Assembly: GCA_018466975.1 (NCBI GenBank)
Contig: CM031555.1
Coordinates: 992,001 to 1,056,000 of the forward strand
Direction of reading: 5' to 3'
Origin: Sparassis latifolia
Lineage: Eukaryota > Basidiomycota > Agaricomycetes > Polyporales > Sparassidaceae
Length of the DNA: 64,000 bases
Each line of letters opens with the position of its first letter. Position 1 is the first letter of the stretch. The notes beneath the pieces are model-generated. The model did not search any database and was not told where the DNA came from. It saw nothing but the letters and a program-made list of their open reading frames with translations. The position numbers and the translations under genes are program-made. Positions 1 to 12,600 of this stretch are shown here, one piece after another.

Positions 1-935
1 TCGGAGTCTAGTGTTCCAACACCGACTGCATCCTCTTTCGTGCGAGTTTCTGACAGTTCGTCGCAGTCGTCCCAATTTATCTCACTGATGGATGACTCTT
101 CAAACTCGCTTACTCCTGTTACCGCGCAACAGCGTTCGAACTTAGGAAGACATGACACTTGGGAGTCCTTCGCAGAAGAAGATGAGGATGACCTTGGTTT
201 AGGCAATAGTGGTACTGCTCGTGAGAAGCGTGCGTCGATCAGTGATGAGCAGGCTGGCGAACCTGCCCATGAGGCTGCAGGGAAATCAAAGTTTGAAGCT
301 CCAGAGAAACCTGGTTAGTGCCATATGCCCTTACAGTCGATAACGTCCGCTGATAGGAATCTGGCAGAACTGAAAACATCTTCATCTGGGTCTTGGTTCA
401 GTCGTATCTGGAGACGCGAGACAACACCTGCACCTATCAAGGCTAACCTTGGAGAGCAGACTTCCTTCTACTACGACCAGGAGCTCAAGCGTTGGGTGAA
501 CAAGAATGTGAGTACTTCGAAATGTAGTCAAGAGAAAGCGTCTGAGTCGAACAACAGGCGAATGCGGAAACAGCGAAGTCTGCGCCACCGCCACCTCCGT
601 CTCGCGCACAGACCGCGTCACCAGGGAGGGCGAGCGGCACATTTCCTACGGGTTCAATGCCCCTTCCTCCGCCGGCGCGCCCTGCAACCGCTAATGCAAT
701 TGATCTGGGTGCCCAGCTTCCACCCCGAAGGCCTCCCCCACGAGCGCGGTCGAATCTTGTGCCGACGGACTCAGAAGGTGGCTCAGCACCATCTACTCCT
801 ACGTCTGCTACGATATCTAGTGCACATGGAGGTGGACCGCCACCACTCTCCTCTTCACGGGCGAGAATGCAGGCAAAACGGGCTGTGCGCAGTCGGTATG
901 TGGACGTATTCCAGCAGCAGACTGAGAACACATAG
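1..935 (+). CDS. SEC16: COPII coat assembly protein SEC16, C-terminal part
   Basis: Only the 3' end is in the window; the reading frame is open at base 1. Exons 1-313, 368-507 and 558-935 join in phase. Exon 2 carries the conserved Sec16 C-terminal block (ANLGEQTSFYYDQELKRWVN), and the protein ends with an arginine-rich RSRYVDVFQQ stretch typical of fungal Sec16 tails. The segment between is Pro/Ser-rich and likely disordered. Sec16 is a peripheral ER membrane scaffold that organises COPII coat assembly at ER exit sites; this tail contacts Sec23 in known homologues. The first intron could also be read as 23 nt, but the 54-nt version has a better branch-site-like motif. The match rests on this tail only, because the central conserved domain is outside the window. 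Confidence 0.88.
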
Positions 936-1145
936 ATGGACCTTCAATCGGACTAGTACATCATTCGCACTCGCATTTCACGCATTTGTATCTATATCCT
1001 TGCATCGATCGACATATGCGGAGCATGTCGGGAAATTGACTATAGAGGATGTCGACGAAGTTTTGTGTCGTCACGCGCGCTTGTGTATCTGGGCGCTTGA
1101 GTGAGTGAGAGGACTCTGTCCTCACTTCGAGACACTCTCAGTTGG

Positions 1146-4100
1146 ATGCGGTCTCAGTTACTTGCTCGTCGGACTCGGTCTGTGGTAAAGACCCAGCCTC
1201 CTTACCACCGCGCTCTCATTTCTTCCACCCACGCTCTTCGCTATCCTCGCAAGGAGCACCCTACTTGGTCTCCGCAAGCGACACCTCGTCTTTCCAAACG
1301 GGCGTCGTCGTCCGTCACACCTTCTGCTGTCGGAACTGACCCACCTGCGCCGCCTTTCCCTAATCCCTCTGAACCTCCTTCTGAACCTCCCTCCGACGAT
1401 GTTGAAGAAAAATCGAAACGCCGAACGAGTGTATTGACGTCTAGTAAAGACGCTGACGCCTCTCCTCAGCTTCCTGATGGATTAGACATCCTGTGGACAC
1501 CAGAATCTGATCCAGCACATCCTTCACCGTCAACGGGGTCAACAAAGGCGTTACCTCCGCCAGAGATTTTCGATGAGCTGCTGCATCACCTGCATATTAC
1601 CTTCCATCCCCAGACCCAACACCGAGCTGTGTATTCTTCGCCTGTGGGACCTCTCGTAGAGCCTACCTTTGCTCTTTACTGCCCAATAGAAGGCGGAGAC
1701 TACTATATAGACCAAACTGTTCGTGAATTGGCAGGCCAGACGGGCGCAGAGGTGCTGGTGTTAGATGCTGTCCAACTTGCCGCTGGCGAGTCAGGCCATT
1801 TCGGTAAAGGTGAGTCCCAAAGTCAGTCTGTTGGGTGTATTGCTTGACAACGTCACTATGCATTAGCTGCTTCCGTCCTTCAAATACCCAACAACCCTTT
1901 GCATTTCCCGTCTTCCTCGACGTCTAGCCCTGCAAGCAATGCTCGTGCGATGCCCATTCCTGAGGATGATGAATTTGACGACCCCACACAGTTCATACCG
2001 ACACAGCATATGACTTTGCACGTATTGGCTCCGATCACCTCGCGAAGTCGCGCTCTATTGGCGTCTCCTGCGAGAAGTAATCCAATGTCAAAGCTGAAGG
2101 CCTTTTTTGACGACCTTGTCAACTTATCGTCGGAATCTAGGACCTTAGATGTGTCCCCAGATTTTTCTCCTCCCTCTCCGCCACCTCGGCGCCCGCGTAT
2201 TGTTTATGTCCGAGATTTCCCAACTCTCGCTCCCTCTTCCTCTACGTGGTATCCAGCTCTCCTGAGTGCAGTTCGTCAACGGCGTCAGGGTCCGATATCG
2301 CGCCCGAACTCGCCTGTTGTGAATCCAATGACAATTATCTTCGGCATAACGCCTCCTTTTATTGCTCCATCGTCTCCTTCCACCTCGTCGGGACCGAATC
2401 AAGGCCTTGTGAACCTTCTTAATTCACGTAGTGCTGCGTCTTCGGGCAGACTTACCAACCAAAATGGCAAGTCAGATTATGGCGAAGACAGCTCTGGAGA
2501 CAAGGGACGCGAGAAACGGATGCTCAAACGCTTGAAGAGATGGGCAAGGGGCGATGTGACCTCCCAGGATCTGCCTCAGCTTTCCGTCTCAAGTGAAGAA
2601 GCCGACGAATTGAGCGGATCTAAACCTCGATCCACTAACATTGTTGTTGTGGGTGGACCAGAGGGTCTATCTGGTTTCCCTAGCATGCTTGGATCTGCAT
2701 TGCCGGGCTCTACCAGCTCTTCCTTCGGGCGCAGTAGCCACGCTTACTCAGAAACAGACGGTAAAACTCAGTTCTTCCGTACCTCAATCGTGATGCCTGC
2801 TTTGCGCTCACTTTCCCATGAGAAGACCGCGCGCATGGCTCGTCGGAGGGAGATCAACGAGTCGACAATGCGGATGGGAGTCGCCGCAATTGGCGGCGAG
2901 TTGACAAAATGGGAACGCGATACCGACGTCGCTCTTTCATCCGAACAAACATCTATGAGTGAGAACGAGCAGGCCATGTGGGAGGAGTGGGGCAAAACGA
3001 TACAGGTTTGGTCGGTTGTACGGCAGATCGCAGACCGTGCGGTTGGCAGTGTGATCGCGCAAGGAGCCCGTGAATTACTGAAGTCTTCGCTAGAAGCGAC
3101 TTCTATTCCATGGTCTGCTGTATGCGACGGATGGGCATCACAGAGATCGATGCAGGACATTTGGAAGTCGATGTTGCAGGATACGTCGGTCAAGATTCTC
3201 CATGAAAGCGAGGCAAACGCTGACAAGAAGGAAGTGGATGACGAGCCTAGCGTAGACGAAGTTGTCGAACGTGTCAAACAGGACCCTGATCTTGACCAGC
3301 ATGAGCATCGATTGCTGAGTTGTATCGTCGATACGAGTGGGTGTTCAGTTGCACAAAACTCGGCTCATCTGACCGCTGTCCACAGCTTCCTTGTCTACCA
3401 CTTTCAGTCAAGTCCATCTCCCTCCGCATACCATTGATTCGGTGCGGACGGTCGTGTCCCTCCCACTGCTGTATCCTGTTGCGTTCCAGCATGGCATTCT
3501 CAAAGAGCATAGTATGGCAGGGTGTCTGTTGTTCGGCCCGCCAGGAACAGGCAAGACGTTGGTCGTGCGAGCACTAGCGAAGGAAGCCGGATGCCGTATG
3601 CTGGCGATATCCCCTTCTGACGTGATGGACATGGTAAATAGGATCCTGCCGCATCTGTGAACGACCGCTGATCATGATCCCTGTAGTATGTCGGTGAAGG
3701 CGAGAAGCTCGTCAGATCTGTCTTTTCCCTTGCAAGGCGGCTGTCACCCTGCGTCGTCTTCATCGATGAACTGGATGCGCTCTTTGGCGCCCGAGTGTCT
3801 CGCGAAACGGGAGGCGGAATTGCTCACCGGGGCGTGATCACCGAGTTCATGCAGGAAATGGACGGCCTGAAGTCATCGAAAGAGGACAACGTCATCGTCA
3901 TCGGTGCTACCAACCGTCCTTTCGATCTCGACGATGCCGTCCTCCGTCGCTTGCCTCGTCGTTTGCTCATCGACCTTCCAGGAGAAAAGGAGCGAGAAGG
4001 TCGCTTTTTCTTCTTTCATGAAGTTTGCTACTACTAATGGCAGTGTATACAGAGATCTTGAAGATACTCCTGCGCGACGAAACACTTTCCCCTGGCGTGA

Positions 4101-4730
4101 ATTTGAAAGACTTGGCGAAGAAGACTCAGAGCTTCTCGGGCTCAGACTTGAAACGTAAGAAACAATGTTTCTATCTTGTCGCAGTAGCGGCTGACAAATA
4201 TTGTAGATTTGTGTGTCTCAGCCGCCCTTGACGCCGTGAAGGAGCATGTCGACGTTCCTTGGCGCGCGCCTACGTCGGGATCGACGAATCCAGTAACCCT
4301 TACTGGTTCCGCCGCCTCTGTTGTCTCTGACGCTACGCCCTCACAAGCTTCACAAGCCGCATCGCTCGAACCAGCAGATGCCCTAGAGGCATCGGCAGAC
4401 CAAACTAATGCTACGAGTGGTAGCGGGCCCGCTGCAGAAACTGCTCTGCCTTCCCACAGCCGGACACTCAGCTCTCGCAACTTCGACAAGGCGCTTCAGG
4501 AGATCACGCCGTCGGCGTCCGAGTCGCTGGGGAGCCTCGCGGAGCTGCGCAAGTGGAACGACGAGTTTGGCGAGGGACGCCGGGAGCGCGCGAAGCAGTT
4601 CTGGGGCAAGGGCAGGTTCGGGTTCGTGATTGAGACTAACGAGAACAACAAGGTTGGTTCGAGTGAGAATGAGCACGAGAAGATGGAAGCACAACCGTCA
4701 GTAAGCCATGACTCGCATCCGGTACAGTGA
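1146..4730 (+). CDS. Mitochondrial-type AAA ATPase (Msp1/ATAD1-like ATPase domain)
   Basis: Six exons (1146-1809, 1867-3336, 3386-3633, 3687-3999, 4053-4154, 4207-4730) join in phase to give about 1,106 residues. The start at 1146 was chosen because it opens an Arg/Ser-rich N terminus without acidic residues, which looks like a mitochondrial presequence. Residues from about 40 to 700 are Ser/Pro-rich with no domain I recognise. The AAA module starts near residue 710: Walker A GPPGTGKT near 762, pore-loop segment [13 protein letters not shown], Walker [15 protein letters not shown], sensor-1 [16 protein letters not shown] and arginine fingers. The core resembles Msp1/ATAD1, which extracts mislocalised tail-anchored proteins from the outer mitochondrial membrane. 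The very long N-terminal region is unlike Msp1, so the substrate and exact location are inferred only weakly. Confidence 0.85.
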
Positions 4731-4830
4731 TTCAAGCAGTGATGTGTGGAGAAGTTCAGTAGCAGTATAAAGTACTCTAGCTAGATCGATGTCTATTGCA
4801 CGACGTGTACGTATACGTATACACCAGCGA

Positions 4831-6131
4831 CTACCGACGGCCCTTCCGCTTCTGAGTCTTGGGTGGAGTTGGCCTGTCCTCGTCGACATCCATGCTTTCC
4901 TCTGGTACAGCTTTCTTTCCCCCCCTCTTCTTCGCCTGGCTCCGTGATAGCTGCGAAAGCTGTGAGGGTGAGGGCTCAACATCCATCTCCTCGTCCTCGT
5001 CTTCGTCGCCCTCTGCTGCGCTCTTCCTCGGCGCCCGCCGACTGCCTTTGTCCTGCCCATCCTTGAACGCGCCTTCACCGATGGACAGTAGCTTCCGCGC
5101 GTTGGCGTCCGCAGACCAGTTCTCATTGCACGTAGGGCAGTTTTGGTTGCGCCGCCGGTAGTTGTTGAAGCAGTGCGTGTGCAGACGCGTTTTGCAATGT
5201 GCCGTGTAGCAGGCGACTCCGCGTGTGATCATCTGTTGTGAGTCGCGTTCAGTAACGAGGCTCGCTGGAATGGCAGTCTCACGCACTTCCATACAGATCG
5301 TGCACTCTATTATCTCATCTGGGTAAGTCGACCTCAGATATGGCTGCAGCTCCAACAGGGTACGCGTAGAGAGGGAATAACGGCCCTCTCTGGTAATGAA
5401 ATAGTTGTAGGTAAGCAGCGCAAGACGATTGGGGTATAATAGGCGGACATACCTGCTCTTGACGAGCCAGCCTTTGGCCACGAAACTGCTGAGCACCACT
5501 TCGGCCTGCGTCTTGGTCATGTTCGCTTTGAGGGTGCCCACCTCCCGCAGAGCGGCCAGGGACGAGACGGTGTAGGATTCGTTCGGCGCGAGCATAATTT
5601 GTTCGACCTGGCGGTGTTAGATAGGTTTTATGCCACCTTAGCGGCGAGATCATTGGCGCGCTTACCACCGCTTTAAAGTAGGCGATCTCGACCGCTGAGT
5701 AGTCAGTGGCCATTTGGGCAATCTCGTCGCCCCTCCTGTTAACCTGGAGGGAGCAGAAAGTGGTATTTAGTCGTGAGAGAAAGACGAAATGATAGCCTGC
5801 ACTCACGAGGACACACATTTCTTTGCCAGTGTACTCATCGTGCATATGGGCAAACTCCAGGTCAAGTGGGTTGAGCGCGTTGTTAATATTCGAGACGAAG
5901 TTGTCCCATGAATTCCTGTCACTGCTGAAAGGGATTTCGAGGGAGTCGTCCGCGGCTGAAGAAGTTGCGAAGGGTGCGTTGAGCATGAAATTAAGGCATG
6001 ACAAAAGACACAGTACCTCTAACCGCTTCCACGCACTTCTCCCATATTTTGAGTGCTAATTTTTGGGAGATGATTCTCCTCGAAAGCATGGATTGGAGGA
6101 AGAGACGCTGTACATCGTTGGAGGATACCAT
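4831..6131 (-). CDS. NSE1: SMC5-SMC6 complex subunit NSE1 (RING-like E3)
   Basis: Five exons (4831-5389, 5453-5607, 5666-5743, 5807-5955, 6017-6131) give about 351 residues. The N terminus (SSNDVQRLFLQSMLSRR) and the winged-helix segment ending YSLSTRTLLELQPYL are typical of Nse1. The C-terminal half has the variant NH-RING cysteines: CTIC, ACYTAHC, HTHC and CPTC. An acidic then basic low-complexity tail follows. Nse1 works with Nse3 and Nse4 in the SMC5/6 DNA repair complex and has ubiquitin-ligase activity in other organisms. The intron 5390-5452 is 63 nt, has no stop and keeps frame, so it is easily missed. It has a GTATGT donor, and removing it restores the family sequence, so I treat it as real. 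The tandem phosphatidylserine synthase gene lies upstream on the same strand. Confidence 0.88.
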
Positions 6132-6370
6132 GGCGAATATAAATGAGGAGGAGGAGCGCGACGCGACGCGTCTCGGCTATCTTCGAGACGATCACACGGT
6201 CACGCACTGTGTTCCGAGTCTCCAGCTTGCATGCAGGACGGACTACATAGTACTACTACTAACCAATCGTAAGATACAGTCCAGGGTAATGTACCGTGCA
6301 TACTCCCTTTCCTTCGTACCATTCCGTAAAGTCGTAACTGGCACCGCGCACGACGATCTACCATAGCCAC

Positions 6371-7253
6371 TCAAGGCTTGGGCACCCGCAGCGTCTTGCT
6401 CACCATCGCCATAGCCCACAACGCGAACACAATGCTGACCAGATGCAGCTCCCCATCTCCACCCGGCGGGCCCCAGAGTGTTATTGTGCCGCCCGGGATG
6501 CCTTCCTTCCCTTCGATCCACCCCTTCTTTGTCCAATATGACAGCACCGCAACAAGGGCGAGTGATGAGGGAATGGGGAGGCCCTCGAAATACCGCGCCT
6601 TCCCCTTCACGTCTTTAGGGACCAGCGCCACCGTGGCGTTGAACCGCGCGAGACGCGCGAGGCCGCAACATATGAAACCAGTCAGAACCACCGTGTCAAG
6701 GTATGTCCGCAGGCCGATTACGAATGCAAGAAGAGCGGGCGCGACACCAAAGGATATCTGAGACGACATCAATATACACAAGTCAACGGGCATGAATTGC
6801 GGACGCGTGTACGTACCAGATCAGCGAGGCTGTCCAGCTCCTGTCCCAGCATGCTACTCTCATTTCTCCACCGCGCAACCTTCCCGTCAAAGAAGTCGAA
6901 TGCAAGACCCAACACTGGGAAGACCAGGGCCGACCATAGATAGTCCTCATCGTTGGACACAAGATATTTTGCAGACATGAACACGGAGAACGACCCGCAC
7001 ACCCCGTTCATGATGGTGACTAAGTCCGCCAGGCGGAAGTTTCTGTTGAAGAATGCGAGACAGAGGACATTTCATCCACAGATACGCGCCCAGATGAGCA
7101 TTCGGGGAGACGAAAGTGCGGGAAAGGCAGATCCCACCTGACAAGCGAGAAGTGCCCCTCTGTGTCCTGGTATTCATGCAATGCAGCAGCCTTGCTCGTC
7201 TTTGCCGTATCATGGTTATTAGAGATGAAATTTTGGGATTTCCGCTGGTTCAT
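6371..7253 (-). CDS. CHO1: CDP-diacylglycerol--serine O-phosphatidyltransferase (PS synthase)
   Basis: Three exons (6371-6757, 6817-7042, 7138-7253) give about 242 residues. The CDP-alcohol phosphotransferase signature is complete: DG-x2-AR-x8-G-x3-D-x3-D within FFDGKVARWRNESSMLGQEL followed by DSLAD. NFRLADLVTIMNG precedes it, and several hydrophobic segments follow, with GLARLARFN and YFEGLPIPSS typical of fungal and bacterial type II PS synthases. The enzyme makes phosphatidylserine from CDP-diacylglycerol and serine in ER or mitochondria-associated membranes, upstream of phosphatidylethanolamine and phosphatidylcholine. The first intron (7043-7137, 95 nt) is longer than its neighbours. 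The start at 7253 is the first ATG of the exon; the N-terminal ~35 residues are not conserved, so the exact start is less sure. Confidence 0.92.
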
Positions 7254-7505
7254 TGTAGATACACGGTGGTAGGAGAGAGGGACGCTGGCGGTGGGTTATA
7301 ACGGCTGTGCCATTAGTAGTACTGCGGTACCGGCGCCACATGTCTGGCTAACGGGACACATGTTTCTGTTAAGGCACAGCCATATCGAATATGGATCTCC
7401 GTAGGCCTTCTTGAACAGCAGTACAGCACCACGGCCGGTATCCTCTGCAAGATACAGAAAACACAGCAACAGATATAGCAAAACGTCGACGAGAGGCGCA
7501 TATCA

Positions 7506-9396
7506 TCAGCCCATGATCACATCGCCATCCTTCGCCGCCTCCAGCTTCTCCCTCTCGAGCTCCCGGCTCTTCGACGCATACTGGTTTGGGTGCGTCACGC
7601 TCTCCCCTCCACCTACGCCCTCGCCCTTCTTCACTCCCTGGCTCGCGTGCGTGATCTCGAACACGCGCGTGCATGCCACATGATAATGCTGCGTCTTCAC
7701 CGCGTTCATGATTTCCGGCAGGTCTGCTGCAGTGAGCCCCTGGCCTGAGTACATGGACAACAGCGCCGTCTGCAGATTGTCTGGCGAGAAGTGGCGGAAG
7801 GGGCACCCGTGCGAGTCGGATACCCCGGGCTGGTCCGCTGTGAGGATCTGCTGGCAGCTGTAGATATGACGTGCATGAGATCGGCTCAGTGGGGTCGCGT
7901 GCAGCGCACCTCTTCGCGGGGTAGTTCGCTCGCTTTCCTTCCAGTCCGTATGAATGTCGGATGTTGTACCTATATTCTTTGTTGAATTTATCATCTTGGA
8001 TTTTGCTGAATGATCGTCGCCAGAAGGTGATCGCCTCGTCTATTGAGACACCAAGGACCTGTGAGCCACATTAGTGCTAGAAAAGATGTTATACTAGAGT
8101 AGAACGAATCGCCTTGAGGAAAAGACCATATTGCAATCTCCCGAAATGCTTGAGATGTCGGTCCCTCTGCAGGTTGTCGTGGAGGTTGCGCATGCACATC
8201 GGGAAGTGTCGCCGCGCAAGGTCATCCACCATGTCGGCGGTGATCTCATTCCCACTACTTGATGCCGCGCTGCTCCACTCTGACGAAACACCGGCGAGGA
8301 ACCCTTGCGAGAGGTTGTTTAGGATGGGTACTATCCTCGTATCTTCATCCAGTCGGGGTAGAGCTTTCGCTGTCATCTGTGTTGGAAGTTAGGGTCAGGG
8401 TAGAAATTATTTCGAGGTGTTATACCTCGAGCGCATTCATGAGGTTTGTTTGGAACTCTTGGAACACGATGCTGGATTGTTCTCGTGCGGGAACATAAGC
8501 CAAGCCGCCCTTCAGGAAAACTCTTCTTTTCTCTATTAGATCTGGGACACGGGTCCATTTTACCTGTGCCCGAGGACGAGTTAACAAAGAGCAATGTAGA
8601 CTGTTGAACACCGTGGCGCCTACTTTATAGTATTTCTCATTATCGCCTATAGGGTCTTTGAGCACAGACGCAGCGGCATCAAGTTCAAGCTTGTATTGCT
8701 CTTTCTCCTGGTCTGACACCTAAAACTTTGTCAGTGTTTTGCTCACCGTTAACGAACACAGAGCTCGTACCGCGATCCAATCAAAGTCCCTCGAGTTGAG
8801 GAAGGTCTCCCTCTCCGAACGGTCGTCACTGTCATACCGCACGCGGAATAACGCGACTTCGGCCTTCACAAACCGTCGTCGGAGCTCTTCGCTACTTCAC
8901 TGTGAGGAACAGAAAAGAGCAAGGGGCAACGTGACTCACGAGCGGGAGAACGCGAGCCTTAGAACGAAGTGCCCGACATGGTCCTTCTTCCGCTCTGCAT
9001 CTCGGTCAACGGATATTGCGGTCGAGCTGTTTAGGGGGAGGTACTTCTTGCACTGTTCGAGGGTGACGGTTGTGAGCTCGGCGTATGGCCTGTTCCGGAC
9101 GAACGAGGACTCGATCTCTGCGAGAATGCGGAGGCGGTCAAGAGCGCAGGTCTCGAACTCTTCGATTGTGATGTCGCCGAGCGGCGGGCGGTCGTAGCTG
9201 AAGTGCCACAGTCAGAAATTTGCTCTTGCGTATCCGGGAGTGTAACGCACAAATTGAGTCGGTGGGGGTACTTGAGTGTTGAGTGCCATTGGACTTGCCC
9301 GATGTTCTTCTGGTTTTCGAGACTAACGTTCTTGCTGTTGTCCAGGCAGAGTATCTTCTTGTTTTCGACGCTTTGCTGCTCGCCCGCTTTGAACAT
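7506..9396 (-). CDS. PRI2: DNA primase large subunit (PRI2/PRIM2), Fe-S protein
   Basis: Eight exons (7506-7857, 7910-8058, 8095-8376, 8426-8563, 8624-8719, 8771-8891, 8940-9197, 9251-9396) give about 513 residues, close to human (509) and yeast (528). Recognisable blocks: YPHRLN at the N terminus, HVGHFVLRLAFSRSEELRRR, FLKGGLAYVP, FGRLQYGLFLK, YNIRHSYGLEGKR and HGCPFRHFSPDNL. All four cysteines expected to bind the [4Fe-4S] cluster are present: about C314 (FPMCMRNLH), C398 (KSCQQIL), C415 (HGCPFRH) and C459 (HVACTRVF). The subunit pairs with Pri1 and DNA polymerase alpha to start RNA primers. The intron 8059-8094 would be only 36 nt, the shortest here; its GTATAAC donor also occurs in the intron at 8377-8425. 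The intron 8564-8623 is in frame with no stop and is inferred from homology. Confidence 0.93.
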
Positions 9397-9603
9397 CGTG
9401 CTTGCAGGTGGAGGTGGGCAGGATGCAGACGTTGACGCGGTATGTCACACCACCGACGCGAACTGTCACGCCGCATCTCAGGTAGTCCGATATAATACAC
9501 TCTAAATATCGAGTAAACAAACACTAAGAAATAGCAATACAATCATAGCGCGATATCGACAAGCATAACATAGCAAACGACTATATCACGGAATAAACAG
9601 GAC

Positions 9604-12600
9604 TTATGAGGTCTCTTCAATAATTTGTGGTCGCCGCACGATCCTGCGAGCAGGACGCAAAGTCTCATTCAGATCTTCCTCAACATCAAACGTGACACCG
9701 GGTCGACGCCTACGCCATGTACCACGATCAAGCTGGTTGGCTTCTTCCTTGTTCCGCCATTCCTGGGCAGCAACCAAAGGGTCGCGTAACGGCGGCGACG
9801 GTCTCCCTACTGTTGAACTTCTCGTAGACTCACCCCCTGTCAAGACAGTATTGACCTGCATCATAAGTATTAAGCCGATGATACGTGAGCAGGTAACCCA
9901 AACTAGACTTACCACAGTCCCATCCACCGCTTCTACAGAAGCAGCCGACACAGTACGGTGCCGCTTCGACAGCAAGCGGAACGGCGTGAACGTCTTCGAG
10001 GGGCTTCTCCTGCCCGACGGATGCATAGGAGTTGGTGCAGCGATAGCAAATGGTACCATAAACGCATTCGTAGTTGAAATGGGAGGCGGTGCGCTCTCAA
10101 TAGGTCTCGGAGCCGGAGAAGTAGTGGAAGTTGCAGTCGCAGCAGACGTTGCAGCCGTAGCCGGGATGGCCGTCGTAGCGGGAGTTGAAGGCGTAGTGAA
10201 AGCTGCAGGTGGAGCAACAGAGGACGCATTAGGTTGTGAGACCTGGCGCTGGCGCCGGTGCACCCGCTCGACCATCTGTCCTACCGGGACTGTCTGCACA
10301 TCCTGCTTCGGAGGGGACGACAAAGACCGGAAAAGACCAAAAATACCGCCTCTCTTCTTTTCCTTATGACTGGGTAGCATTTCTTGCGAGGCTGCAGGCC
10401 CCATGGAAGGTGCGCCCGACGGCTGACGAGGTAACATGGACGGTACAGATGACGACGGCGGTCGTATTGACTCCGGTGCGGGAGCACCTGGAGTGCGTGA
10501 GGCTTTAGACTTCGAAGAAGACGACGCGGGTGCCTGACCCGATGTGGATGGGCGGGGGGTACGCGAACCATGTTGCGGGTCCGAAATTGTACGAGTATGA
10601 GAGGAGCCGGTGATCGGCGTACCATTCTGGCGGTTACTGAGGGGAGTTGGGAAGGTGTTATTACGCACGGGTTGAGAAGGTGCTGTGGGAAGTGGGGTGT
10701 ACGTCTTCGGAGGGGGAGAGGACACATAGTGCTGGCGTGCGTGAGGGGTGGGAGACGGTGCCGACCGTGGCTGTACTCGCTGTGCTGAAGCAGCGGGTTG
10801 CACCGACGCTCCTGCATTGTCGAAGGCGCGAGGAGCAATTTCCGAAGACTGTACATCATAAGGACGAAACGTAGATGGGTGCGGATTACCCGAATGATTG
10901 GGCGTCCCGGAGGTCATGGGTGCGGCATGGACGCGATGAACACTGGATGAATGTTCGTGTGAATAGCGCGAGGAAACGGTTGGCAGCGTAGTCCTAGAAG
11001 AGGTATTCGGAGTATATGTGCTGTGGGACTCCGGTTGTTGTGAATTAAGTTCTGAAGATATAGGTACTTGCGACGGTAACGATACAGTCTGCGCGGGATA
11101 TGCGGATGAAGTTGCCGAACGGTATCGAGAATCTGGGTATCCGGACATTACGTTAAGTCGTGACATTGGACTCATCTCTGGACGTGAAGCGGCGTTAAGT
11201 TGTAGACTCGTTAAACTAGAGCGATGCGGCAGTGCACGCTGAGCAGAATTTATCACAGGAGAGGGTTTCTGTGACGGCACATGCGATATGGTGTCTTCGG
11301 ACCCATTGCGGTGAGTTTGCAGTCGTGCTGAGGGGGAATGTTTCGGCGTATTCGATGGAGGCGGTATCGTCTGCAGGCCGGGCGAGCCCTGCAGATTCGA
11401 ATATATCCGTGAAGGGGAATGCGAAGCCGGATTGGAGATTCCAGGAACAGCTATGTGAACACCCATGGCAGGGGATTGCGCAATGCTCTCCATAGATCCA
11501 TTGACAGTCGCATTAGGGTTGAGATATGATATGGATGTCTGCCTAGGCGACTCGCGTGGGTGCGGCGTCCCCTGCTGCCGCGACGGGTGCGACGTAGCTT
11601 GGACGAGCGGAGCTACATGGGAAATGGGGGCGTGCGAGGTCACGGGAACACTATTATGCGGATGGCGTGGAGATCCATGTACCGTCAGATTCGGAAGTTG
11701 TAACGGAGCACTGATAGCCTCTTCTGTGGCCCTGGCTGCATGGGAACGAATATTATTGACGACGTTGTGCACATATCCGGCTTGTTGCTGTGACTGGAAC
11801 TGGGGTGCGGAATCGTATGGCGCATAACCTTTCCCCGTATGGCTGACAACAGTCGCTGCCTGCACGCCAGACGATCCTGCAGTAGCAGATACTACGGCCA
11901 CGACACCTCGCTGAGCGGTTGGTGCTGTGGACGGAGGTCGCGCTATTCCTTCACCGGATGGGGGTGTGTGATGCACATGATTGACAGATCCAGTAGCAGG
12001 ATCTCTTGCGATACCATGATGAGCGATCGGCGCTGTGGATGAAGGGCGCACGCTTCCATCACCGGATCGGACGGCATAGGGTGCATGGTTGATGGACGTG
12101 GACCCGAAAGTGGGATCTTGCACATGCATCCCTTGTGAGTGCTCACCATGGACGAACTGGAGTGTATCCGGAGCTACATGCTGCAGGGGCTGAACGGGTG
12201 ACATATTATTTCCCTCACTGTAAGGCAGATGATGCGGAGGAGGGCGATAAGAGGAGGACGGGGCAGGAGTATATGCGCGTGACGGTAGAGTTTGTGACTG
12301 ATTCGATGCATCGTATGGTGGTTGCCGCTCAGCTACAGCAAGATCAGGTTGATGCGTCGAAATAGTGAAATTTGTGGACTTGGGAAGTAGTCGGGGTGTT
12401 TGAGGATCAGCCGGACCCTGTCCAGCTCGAATGCTGACTACGTATTGTCTAACATGTTGAGAGGGGGGTGGACCTACGGGTAAGGTAGGCTGACTTGAAG
12501 AAGGGAAAGGAACAGACGGTGGAGTAGTTGAGGTTGGCATTTGGGAGTTACCAGATTTTTGAGGAGGGGAATCTCGCGATTGGAGCGACCAATGACCGAA

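Noticed and set aside
9692..10369. 225-codon plus-strand open frame
   Set aside because: Antisense of the large disordered protein; no independent motif.
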